Source: Parasphingopyxis sp. CP4
Lineage (GTDB): Bacteria > Pseudomonadota > Alphaproteobacteria > Sphingomonadales > Sphingomonadaceae
Direction: 5' to 3'
NCBI RefSeq assembly: GCF_013378055.1
Contig: NZ_CP051130.1
Coordinates: 806,001 to 870,000 of the forward strand
Length of the DNA: 64,000 nucleotides
Part shown: piece by piece, positions 55,457 through 64,000 of the stretch
How positions within the stretch are numbered: position 1 is the stretch's first letter
How the letters are laid out: each line of letters opens with the position of its first letter
Position numbers and translations under genes: made by a program
Notes under the pieces: generated by a model
The model's database searches: none
What the model was told of the DNA's origin: nothing
What the model saw: only the letters and a program-made list of their open reading frames with translations

Positions 55457-55476
55457 CTTACGATCTTACACGGCTA

Positions 55477-55836
55477 TCATTTCAGCTCATCAGGCACTCG
55501 CGCACCATTGGCTGCCAGCTTTTTCATCACTTCCTTGTGCAGCCAGATATTGTCTTCGGCAGTGCCGGAATAATCTTCCCGGCCGATTTCTTGCGCAAGT
55601 TCCTTGCGATTGCCGTAGCTCGGATCGAGATCGAGCAGCCGGAAAAGGTCGGCGACCGAAGTTTTCCAGTTGTAATCACCCGGCTTGGAGGCTGCGCGCG
55701 CCGATAGCACAGCGTCGAGATCTCCATTGCCGCCCCAAAAACCACCCGTATCTACAAGGCCAGCATCGCTTGCCGTTTCATTCACTTCCTGAACCGTTTT
55801 ATCGATTCCATCCTTGATCATATCGAACATACCCAT
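55477..55836 (-). CDS. DUF3597 protein
   Basis: A 119-residue soluble protein. Its C-terminal two-thirds (LDAVLSARAASKPGDYNW, then TSVADLFRLLDLDPS and NIWLHKEVMKKLAANG) matches the DUF3597 family, of unknown function. Ribosome site GGGGAAAG precedes the ATG. Confidence 0.8.
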   Translation of the reverse strand: MGMFDMIKDGIDKTVQEVNETASDAGLVDTGGFWGGNGDLDAVLSARAASKPGDYNWKTSVADLFRLLDLDPSYGNRKELAQEIGREDYSGTAEDNIWLHKEVMKKLAANGARVPDELK

Positions 55837-55909
55837 GCCACTTTCCCCTCTACTGTGTTGCTATTCTTGATAACGGACGCGGATAATCTTCGTTCCGTAT
55901 TGGTTTGAA

Positions 55910-56383
55910 TTAGGTCGTATCGCTTTTCGGCAGGGCGTCAATCGGTTCAACCGCCAATCGGTTGCCTTCCGCGCCGACAATTTTCATCCGGGTGCCAATT
56001 TCCGCATCCGGGCCATTGGCAGACCAGACACTGTCGCCGACTTTCACTCTGCCTGATCCGCCATCGATAGGTTCGACCACCTCGACCGTCTGCCCAATCA
56101 TCTGCGCGACGCGAGCATTGAGGAGGGGAGCGCTTGAGAGAATCGGATAGACGTCAAACCAGCGCTTGGCGACATAGACTGAGGCGACTGACGCAGCGGC
56201 AAATAACAGGAACTGCAAGATAATCGGAATCGGCAATGCAAAGCTGAGCAGGCCGGTAAGAATGGCAGCCCCTCCCAGGAACATAAGATAGGCTCCCGGA
56301 GCTATCATTTCGGTGATCAGCAGCAACACGCCGAAAATCAGCCAGATCGCGTCGCCCGAAATCTCCATGCCGCCAATATTCAT
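55910..56383 (-). CDS. NfeD-family membrane protein
   Basis: A 157-residue protein with three hydrophobic segments (about 10-28, 30-50 and 55-71) and a C-terminal OB-fold (QTVEVVEPIDGGSGRVKVGDSVW). NfeD proteins pair with SPFH/stomatin proteins in membrane microdomains, and the SPFH gene lies 15 bases upstream in the same operon. Confidence 0.9.
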   Translation of the reverse strand: MNIGGMEISGDAIWLIFGVLLLITEMIAPGAYLMFLGGAAILTGLLSFALPIPIILQFLLFAAASVASVYVAKRWFDVYPILSSAPLLNARVAQMIGQTVEVVEPIDGGSGRVKVGDSVWSANGPDAEIGTRMKIVGAEGNRLAVEPIDALPKSDTT

Positions 56384-56398
56384 CTGCCAATCCCCAAA

Positions 56399-57361
56399 TT
56401 ACTGTCCCGACCGCGGCGGCCGGCCTGGTACTGTGACATTATCCTTGGAACCGCCGAGCGCTTCCTTGGCCAGTTCACCAATGCCTCCCAGAGTACCGAT
56501 CAGCTGCGTCGCCTCTATCGGGAACAGGATCGTCTTTGCATTGGGCGAATTGGCAAACTCTGACACTGTCTTCACATAGTCCTGCGCAATGAAATAGTTG
56601 ATTGCCTGGGCATTTCCGCCCGCAATGGCGTCTGACACCATTTGCGTTGCCTTCGCCTCGGCTTCGGCCTCGCGTTCGCGAGCTTCGGCATCGCGGAAGG
56701 CAGCCTCGCGGCGTCCTTCGGCCTCAAGAATATTGCCCTGCTTTTCACCTTCGGCCTTGAGGATCTCTGCCGTTTTTTCACCCTCTGCTTCTAGGATGGT
56801 AGCGCGCTTTTCACGCTCCGCTTTCATCTGCCGCGCCATTGCATCAACAATGTCATGCGGTGGACGGATATCTTTCACCTCGACGCGCGTAATCTTGATA
56901 CCCCAAGGCGTGGTCGCATCGTCGACAACCGACAGCAAGCGCGCATTGATCTCATCACGTTTCGACAAGGTCTCATCGAGGTCCATAGAGCCCATCACCG
57001 TGCGAAGGTTGGTCGTCACAAGGTTCAAAATCGCATTGTAGAGATCGGACACCTCATAAGCGGCCTTGGCGGCATCGAGCACCTGGAAGAACACAACGCC
57101 ATCGGTGGAGATCATCGCATTGTCTTTGGTGATGATTTCCTGGCCCGGGATATCGAGCACCTGTTCCATCATGTTTACCTTGCGGCCAACCCGATAGAAG
57201 AACGGCATGAAGAAGTTGAAGCCGGGTTGCGCTACGGTCGTAAATCGACCGAAGTACTCAATCGTATAATTGTACCCCTGACGAACAATCTTGATGCCCA
57301 GAACCACAAAAATAATTGCCAATACGGCAATGAATAAAACCAGCCCAAAAAAGCCTTCCAT
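56399..57361 (-). CDS. SPFH/stomatin-family protein (QmcA-like)
   Basis: A 320-residue protein with an N-terminal membrane helix (about 4-24), the SPFH domain (VRQGYNYTIEYFGRFTTVAQPG onward) and a long coiled coil rich in EAEGEK repeats. Such proteins scaffold membrane microdomains. The ATG at 57361 has AGGAG 8 bases upstream; a GTG immediately before it is also possible. It forms an operon with nfeD. Confidence 0.92.
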   Translation of the reverse strand: MEGFFGLVLFIAVLAIIFVVLGIKIVRQGYNYTIEYFGRFTTVAQPGFNFFMPFFYRVGRKVNMMEQVLDIPGQEIITKDNAMISTDGVVFFQVLDAAKAAYEVSDLYNAILNLVTTNLRTVMGSMDLDETLSKRDEINARLLSVVDDATTPWGIKITRVEVKDIRPPHDIVDAMARQMKAEREKRATILEAEGEKTAEILKAEGEKQGNILEAEGRREAAFRDAEAREREAEAEAKATQMVSDAIAGGNAQAINYFIAQDYVKTVSEFANSPNAKTILFPIEATQLIGTLGGIGELAKEALGGSKDNVTVPGRPPRSGQ

Positions 57362-57535
57362 CACAATGCTCCTTCCGCGTTTCCGCTAATATAGCCGCAA
57401 ATCGCGCATAAACCTATGCCCTTACCCACGATCCACGCCGTTACCGAAAAGTCATTGGGCGAGATGAGTTGCGGTTTGTCGAAGCGGATGGGCACCCAAC
57501 TTGCTTGCCGGATAGTGAGCTGCCAATGAAATCCG

Positions 57536-59017
57536 ATGTTTCTTCGATTTTTCGGCCTGATCTTGGCCATTTTCCTCGCCCTACCGGCTTCTGCGCAACG
57601 ACTTCCGAATGAAGGTGACTTGCGTCGGCATATCGAAATTCTTGCCAGTGAAGAATTTGAAGGTCGCCAACCCGGAACCGCAGGTGAAGCGCTGACAGCA
57701 AGCTATATTGCATCAGAGTTTTCCGCAGCAGGCATATTGCCGGGGTATCATGGCAATTACCTGCAAGCAGTCGCTCTCGTTGATAGATCCGACGCCAGAG
57801 CGATACTGATCGGATCGAACAATGACGATCTCGACAGCGTGGATGGGGAGATCATCGCGCTTGGCAATCAGGAAGATGTGTCGATCGATGGCCTGCCCGT
57901 CACCTTTGTGGGTTACGGCCTGGAAGCTGGCGAAACTGACACTAGCAGCACCACAGATGTTCGTTTTGATGGACAGGCTGTCCTGCTTCTCCGCGGGGCG
58001 CCTGAGGGCATAGACAATCCACCATCATTTCGAACTCGGCTCGCCTTTTATCGCGAGCGCGGTGCAACCGCGATTATCGGTATCGCATTGCCGGACACGC
58101 CATGGGATGCATCGCTGAACAGTTTACGCTTCAGGCAAACCTATTTCGCATCCGATGCGCGTTCGCCAGTCGAGGCCATCATATCTGCTGCAGCATATGA
58201 CCGGCATTTAGCGGGGAGCCTCGGTGCCTATGCGGAACTTACTAGGTCCGCACAGGCGCAAGAATTCACCAGACAGTTGTTCGATCTGCAGATCAGTCTT
58301 CGGGTCACAACTCGTGTGGATCGGTATGACGGCATCAATGTCGTGGGATTTATCCCCGGGTCGGGGGCCAGTGGTGAAGCCGTTTTATTCTCGGCCCATC
58401 ACGATCATTTTGGGATTTGTCGCCCGGAAGATCCCGATAATCAAACCTGTAATGGCGCAGTAGATAATGCCAGTGGCACCGCTGCCGTTATCGAAGTCGC
58501 CCGAGCACTGGCCGCTGATGAACAAGCGGAGCGGGACATTTATTTCGTGACAACAACCGCGGAAGAAAGCGGGTTGCTGGGTGCAATTGCCTTTGCCGAG
58601 GCACCGCCTCTGCCGCTTGAGAACATCCTGGCCGTCTTCAACCTAGACACTATCGCAATTGCGCCACGCGGCGCGGCGGTGGGCATCATCGGACGGGGCA
58701 TGACGCCGCTGGATACGCTGATTGATCAGGTGGCGATCGAATATGGCAGAACTGTCGATACGGGATTGGAAATGAACAGCTTCGTTCGGCGCAATGATGC
58801 TTGGGCCTTTATGGAACGCGGCGTTGCCGCCGTGATGGTGGGTGGGTCTTTTACCGATCCGGAACTGCTGAACGGGTTCCTGAGCGGGCGCTATCATCGC
58901 AACACGGATGAGATAGACGGTATTGAGCTCGGTGGAGCGCATGAAGATACACTCCTCCACATCGGATTGGGCCGGGCATTTTCCGATCCTCAACGATATC
59001 CGACACCTGAGCGCTAG
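57536..59017 (+). CDS. Secreted M28-family zinc peptidase
   Basis: A 493-residue exported protein. The signal peptide ends near ASA-Q (residue 20). A PA-like inserted domain spans about 100-230. The M28 catalytic core shows AHHDHFG (metal His288, Asp290), CNGAVDNASGTAA (bridging Asp) and TTAEESGLLG (catalytic Glu pair). It is probably a periplasmic or secreted aminopeptidase. It stands alone between the divergent SPFH operon and guaB. Confidence 0.9.
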   Translation: MFLRFFGLILAIFLALPASAQRLPNEGDLRRHIEILASEEFEGRQPGTAGEALTASYIASEFSAAGILPGYHGNYLQAVALVDRSDARAILIGSNNDDLDSVDGEIIALGNQEDVSIDGLPVTFVGYGLEAGETDTSSTTDVRFDGQAVLLLRGAPEGIDNPPSFRTRLAFYRERGATAIIGIALPDTPWDASLNSLRFRQTYFASDARSPVEAIISAAAYDRHLAGSLGAYAELTRSAQAQEFTRQLFDLQISLRVTTRVDRYDGINVVGFIPGSGASGEAVLFSAHHDHFGICRPEDPDNQTCNGAVDNASGTAAVIEVARALAADEQAERDIYFVTTTAEESGLLGAIAFAEAPPLPLENILAVFNLDTIAIAPRGAAVGIIGRGMTPLDTLIDQVAIEYGRTVDTGLEMNSFVRRNDAWAFMERGVAAVMVGGSFTDPELLNGFLSGRYHRNTDEIDGIELGGAHEDTLLHIGLGRAFSDPQRYPTPER

Positions 59018-60538
<1,521 letters not shown>

Positions 60539-60541
60539 CCA

Positions 60542-61726
60542 ATGACTCCGGCCGCGCGCATCCAGGCGGCAATTGAGTTGCTCGATGCGATCATTGCGGC
60601 GTCCCATAATAATGGGGCAGCGGCGGACACGCTCATCAAACGCTATTTTCGGGAACGCCGCTATGCGGGCTCTAAGGATCGGCGGGCGGTGCGCGATCTC
60701 GTCTATCGCGCGATCCGCCGCTATGGCAGCGCGCCGCACAATGGTCGGGCAGCACTGGTTGGACTGACCCAGGATGAACCGGAGTTGCGGGAGCATTTCG
60801 ATGGTTCGCAGCATGGCCCCGCGCGGTTGGCGAGTAACGAAGTTGGCTCGCTGCCCACTGAAATTCCGCCATGGTTGCGGGACAAATTCTCTGACACTGT
60901 CGACGATGCAGACGTTGAGAGCCTGTCCGGGCGCGCGCCGCTCGACATTCGCGTCAATCTATCCCGAACAGACCGAAAGAGCGTGGTGCAGGCCATTGAT
61001 GGCGCGGAGCCGGGGAAAATAAGTCGCTCCGCCGTCCGCCTGCCGCAAGGCTATCCGATCGAGCAACACGCGCTGTGGCAGGACGGATCAGTCGACATTC
61101 AGGATGAGGGCAGCCAGCATATCGTTGATTGTTGCGAGGCCGAGCCGGGCATGACGATCATCGATCTGTGCGCAGGTGCCGGCGGCAAGACGCTCGCCCT
61201 GCATGAGCATATGGACGGCGAAGGGCGCCTCATCGCGTGCGATATCGATCGCAAACGCCTCTCGCGGCTCGAACCTCGCGCCCAACGCAGCGGCAAGACC
61301 AATATCGAACCACGCTTGCTCAATCCTGGCAAAGAAGCCGCTATGCTCGCAGATCTTGATGGCAACGCTGATCTGCTCCTTGTCGATGCACCGTGTAGCG
61401 GGACTGGCACATGGCGGCGCAACCCGGAGGCACGCTGGCGGATGTCGGAAAAGGCACTGGAGCGATATGCCGATACGCAAGCCAAGCTGCTGGAAATAGC
61501 CGCTCCCCTTGTAAAACCGGGTGGTTATCTGGTCTACATCGTCTGTTCGTTGCTGGCGCAAGAAGGAGACGGGCAAATTCGCAAATTCCTGCAAACTTGT
61601 TCCGAATTCAGCAAGGTTGCCCCTGCTAACACTGTTGGGACTGCCGCTGGTGATGGATTTCTGCTCACGCCAGCGCGAAACGACACAGACGGGTTTTTCT
61701 TCGCAAGGCTGCAAAGGTCATGCTAG
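60542..61726 (+). CDS. RsmB/NOP-family RNA (cytosine-C5) methyltransferase
   Basis: A 394-residue protein. An N-terminal NusB-like helical part (about 1-110) is followed by the SAM-dependent domain: IDLCAGAGGKTLAL, DAPCSGTGTWRRNP and the nucleophile region YIVCSLL. It methylates cytosine in rRNA, probably 16S. Co-transcription with guaB is likely from the 3-base spacing. Confidence 0.9.
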   Translation: MTPAARIQAAIELLDAIIAASHNNGAAADTLIKRYFRERRYAGSKDRRAVRDLVYRAIRRYGSAPHNGRAALVGLTQDEPELREHFDGSQHGPARLASNEVGSLPTEIPPWLRDKFSDTVDDADVESLSGRAPLDIRVNLSRTDRKSVVQAIDGAEPGKISRSAVRLPQGYPIEQHALWQDGSVDIQDEGSQHIVDCCEAEPGMTIIDLCAGAGGKTLALHEHMDGEGRLIACDIDRKRLSRLEPRAQRSGKTNIEPRLLNPGKEAAMLADLDGNADLLLVDAPCSGTGTWRRNPEARWRMSEKALERYADTQAKLLEIAAPLVKPGGYLVYIVCSLLAQEGDGQIRKFLQTCSEFSKVAPANTVGTAAGDGFLLTPARNDTDGFFFARLQRSC

Positions 61727-61758
61727 AGGACCGCGAAGAAACTGTAACGGAGCTTATC

Positions 61759-62271
61759 ATGCGCCTATCGCCGCTTGCCATTGCCATCTCACTGACACTT
61801 GCGACAGTTTCAAGCAGTGTTCACGGCCAACGGACCGACGATGACATCAATCCGCGCTCGATTTCTCTGGTGGCTGAAGGCCGCGCCGCCCTAGCTGAGG
61901 GCGATAGCGCTCGCGCATCGCAGCTGGTTGAGAGCGGTCTCGCGGTCGATCCGCGCAATCGGGACGGTTTCATTGCCCTTGCGGAAATTGCTGTTGCCCA
62001 GGAGCTTCCAGGGAAAGCCATCCGCTATTATCGTGAAGCGTTGACTATTGATCCTAATGATCTCAACGCCTTGTCTGGCCAGGGCCAGGTTCTGGTACGC
62101 CGTGGCGCTGTCGAACGGGCCCGGCGCAATCTGGTACGGATCGAAGCTCTCTGCGAAACCGAATGTGCCCCTGCTACCGAACTTTCAGCGGCCATTGCGG
62201 CGGGTCCTCCAGCGGCGCAAATGGCCGCACAGGAAGCCGTTCCAGAGGCTGAAGACGCCGTAACACCCTAG
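61759..62271 (+). CDS. Exported TPR protein
   Basis: A 170-residue protein with a signal peptide (cleavage near VHG-Q at 23-24) and two or three TPR units (AALAEGDSARASQLVESGL and ALAEIAVAQELPGKAIRYY). The ATG at 61759 has GGAG 6 bases upstream. The function is unknown; it probably binds envelope proteins. Its stop shares CTAG with convergent rsmA. Confidence 0.75.
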   Translation: MRLSPLAIAISLTLATVSSSVHGQRTDDDINPRSISLVAEGRAALAEGDSARASQLVESGLAVDPRNRDGFIALAEIAVAQELPGKAIRYYREALTIDPNDLNALSGQGQVLVRRGAVERARRNLVRIEALCETECAPATELSAAIAAGPPAAQMAAQEAVPEAEDAVTP

Positions 62272-63095
62272 GAACGGGCCTCAATAACGGCCGCCAGAGC
62301 CACAAAATCCGCCACCGACAGCGTTTCCGCCCGCCGGGTCGGATCTATCTGCGTTTCTTCCAGAGCATCAATTGCATGCGGCAGGGTTTTCAGACTTTGT
62401 CTCAGCATTTTTCGGCGCTTTCCAAATGCAGCTTGGGTGAGCGCGCCAATAGTAGCTGCGCTGACATTGGCTGGTGCAGCGCTCGGTTTGATATGGACAA
62501 CTGCCGACATAACCTTTGGTGGCGGTACAAACGCCGATCGGTGCACTTTGACGGCAATTTCAGCCGCTGATCGCCACTGAGCGAGCACGGACAAACGGCC
62601 ATAAGCAGGCGTGGACGGCTTGGCGACAATCCGCTGGGCCACTTCTTCTTGAAACATCAAGGTCAGTGATCGCCACCATGGCGGCCAGCTTTCGAGGGTT
62701 AGCCATCGAACCAATAGGGCGGTTCCCACATTGTACGGCAGATTTGCGACGATGTGCCCGTCATCCGCACCAATTTCACGCTCGTCTACCTTGATTGCAT
62801 CGCCTTCGATGACGGTAAGCATGTTTGGGAATAGCGGGTCCAACTCATCAAGCGCCGCAATGCAACGTTCGTCGCGCTCGACAGCTACTACTTTGGCGCC
62901 AGCCCCCAGCAGAGCGCGGGTTAGGCCGCCAGGGCCCGGTCCCACTTCATAAACGGTGTCACCGGGCGACAATCCAGGCACGCGCGCAATCTTGTCGAGC
63001 AACTGGCTATCGAGAAGGAAGTTTTGGCCGAGCGCCTTGTTGGCACTCAGGCCATGGCGCGCAATCACATCGCGCAACGGGGGCAAAGCCGTCAC
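62268..63095 (-). CDS. rsmA: 16S rRNA (adenine1518/1519-N6) dimethyltransferase
   Basis: A 275-residue enzyme (KsgA) that dimethylates two adenines near the 3' end of 16S rRNA. ALGQNFLLD, the SAM loop EVGPGPGGLT and the catalytic NLPYN are present. The start is GTG at 63095, overlapping the pdxA stop as GTGA; an earlier reading lies inside pdxA. The order pdxA-rsmA is common in proteobacteria. Confidence 0.96.
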   Translation of the reverse strand: MTALPPLRDVIARHGLSANKALGQNFLLDSQLLDKIARVPGLSPGDTVYEVGPGPGGLTRALLGAGAKVVAVERDERCIAALDELDPLFPNMLTVIEGDAIKVDEREIGADDGHIVANLPYNVGTALLVRWLTLESWPPWWRSLTLMFQEEVAQRIVAKPSTPAYGRLSVLAQWRSAAEIAVKVHRSAFVPPPKVMSAVVHIKPSAAPANVSAATIGALTQAAFGKRRKMLRQSLKTLPHAIDALEETQIDPTRRAETLSVADFVALAAVIEARS

Positions 63096-64000
63096 GCAGC
63101 CACGCTGCCTTCGCGCTGCATTCTTTGATTGGCACAAAATGCAGCCAGGCTAATCGCAGCGATCGTCGCGCCCGGATGGGCTTTCGCCTTGCCGGCAATC
63201 TCAAAAGCCGTGCCGTGATCGGGTGACGTGCGCACGATTGGCAAGCCGAGTGTCAGGTTTACACCTTCATCAAAATGCAGTGTTTTGAGGGGAATAAGAG
63301 CCTGGTCATGATAAAGGCAAAGCGCGACATCATAGGTCTTGCGCGCCGCTTCGTGGAACATCGTGTCGGCGGCAAACGGACCTTGTGCGTCAATTCCTTC
63401 GTCGCGCAATAGCTCGAGTGCGGGTTCGAGGAAGTCGATTTCTTCCCGACCCAAAGCACCAAATTCGCCAGCATGCGGATTGAGTCCTGCAAATGCGAGG
63501 CGCGGATTCTCGATTCCGAAATTGCGAGTCATGCCACGCGCTGCCGCACGGCCCTTGGTCACGATCAGGTCAATTGAAACCACCTCTGGAACATCGCGCA
63601 AAGGAATATGGGTGGTAATCGGCACAACCTTGAGGCTCGGCCCGGCCAACATCATTGCTGCATTTTCACGAGAGACGCCGCATCGCTCAGCCACAAATTC
63701 GGTCTGACCGGCGTGAGAGAAGCCGATATCATAAAGCCGTGCCTTGGATACCGGCCCAGTTACGACCGCCAACGCCGTGCCCGATCGCGCAAGTCCAACG
63801 GCCAGTTCCAATGAATCGAGCGCACAGCGAGCGCTATCAGCGGTGGGAAAGCCGGGCTTGGCCGTCTCGCTGCTTTCAACCGGAAACAGCGGCAACGCGC
63901 GATCAAATATTTCAGTGGCCTGGTCCGGCGAATCAATTATTTCAAATGGGCCTTCCCAAACGGCACGCAGCGCGCCTGGATCGCCCACCGCAAAGAAGGG
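63092..64000 (-). CDS. pdxA: 4-hydroxythreonine-4-phosphate dehydrogenase (5' end outside window)
   Basis: 303 residues of PdxA, the pyridoxal-phosphate synthesis enzyme. The metal and substrate motifs THIPLRDVP, NPHAGE and CLYHDQALIP are present. The reading frame is open to base 64000, where it reads PFFAVGDPGALRAVW, matching an internal region; about 30-40 N-terminal codons are missing because the window ends. Confidence 0.95.
   Translation of the reverse strand, partial: PFFAVGDPGALRAVWEGPFEIIDSPDQATEIFDRALPLFPVESSETAKPGFPTADSARCALDSLELAVGLARSGTALAVVTGPVSKARLYDIGFSHAGQTEFVAERCGVSRENAAMMLAGPSLKVVPITTHIPLRDVPEVVSIDLIVTKGRAAARGMTRNFGIENPRLAFAGLNPHAGEFGALGREEIDFLEPALELLRDEGIDAQGPFAADTMFHEAARKTYDVALCLYHDQALIPLKTLHFDEGVNLTLGLPIVRTSPDHGTAFEIAGKAKAHPGATIAAISLAAFCANQRMQREGSVAA

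Noticed and set aside
63092-64000. pdxA as a truncated pseudogene
   Set aside because: The frame is open to the window edge and matches internal PdxA sequence there; it is only cut by the window.

Overview
The window is a gene-dense chromosomal segment with no gap over 300 bases between genes. It is most likely from an alphaproteobacterium of the order Sphingomonadales. Supporting this are the order LapA-domain gene-pyrF-trpF, a ChvI/ChvG pair divergent from pckA and followed by rapZ, EIIA and HPr, DUF3597 and DUF3775 proteins, a cytochrome P450, and an exosortase-A (XrtA) exopolysaccharide locus. Genus cannot be set from the sequence alone. No insertion sequence, prophage, CRISPR array or rRNA operon was seen. 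Four tRNA genes are present: Leu-UAG, Val-CAC, His-GUG and Met-CAU.

Layout. Positions 1-1200 (minus) hold a LapA-domain membrane protein, pyrF and the start of trpF. Positions 1360-9500 hold tRNA-Leu, the protein-quality-control series tig, clpP, clpX and lon (with a glycosyltransferase inserted after tig), an HU gene with a clear terminator, and tRNA-Val. Positions 9596-17700 hold tRNA-His, a leucine-dehydrogenase-type gene, an EamA transporter, a tightly overlapping cytochrome c maturation operon (ccmC-D-E-F-G-H-I; ccmA and ccmB are not here) and a convergent alanine dehydrogenase. Positions 17855-22572 hold kup, a MobA-like nucleotidyltransferase, a 2H phosphoesterase/LigT protein, a DUF3775 protein, tRNA-Met and trxB.

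Positions 22569-41122 form a two-armed XrtA locus. The minus arm encodes two exosortase-associated alpha/beta-fold hydrolases, an acyl carrier protein and a GNAT/FemAB-like acyltransferase. The plus arm encodes an acyl-CoA ligase, a PLP decarboxylase, an outer-membrane export lipoprotein, a Wzz-type chain-length protein, a tyrosine autokinase, a beta-barrel protein, a secretion-type ATPase, a polysaccharide deacetylase, a FemAB protein, a GT4 glycosyltransferase, exosortase A with an EpsI domain, and an asparagine-synthase-like amidotransferase. Together they should build, modify and export a polysaccharide and sort PEP-CTERM proteins to the envelope. The ligase, ACP, decarboxylase, acyltransferase and hydrolases look like one chemically uncharacterised modification pathway.

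Positions 41107-45425 hold truA, fmt, recR, def and rmuC. Positions 45429-53189 (minus) are ten consecutive genes with almost no spacing: chvI, chvG, rapZ, EIIA, HPr, a TrmH/SpoU methyltransferase that appears to start at CTG, a membrane hydrolase, a cytochrome P450, a 32-residue lipoprotein and a further lipoprotein. The HPr kinase usually expected between chvG and rapZ is missing. Positions 53380-64000 hold pckA, two small proteins facing a shared terminator, an NfeD/SPFH pair, an M28 peptidase, guaB, an RsmB-type methyltransferase, a TPR protein, rsmA and the 3' part of pdxA, which is cut by the window edge.
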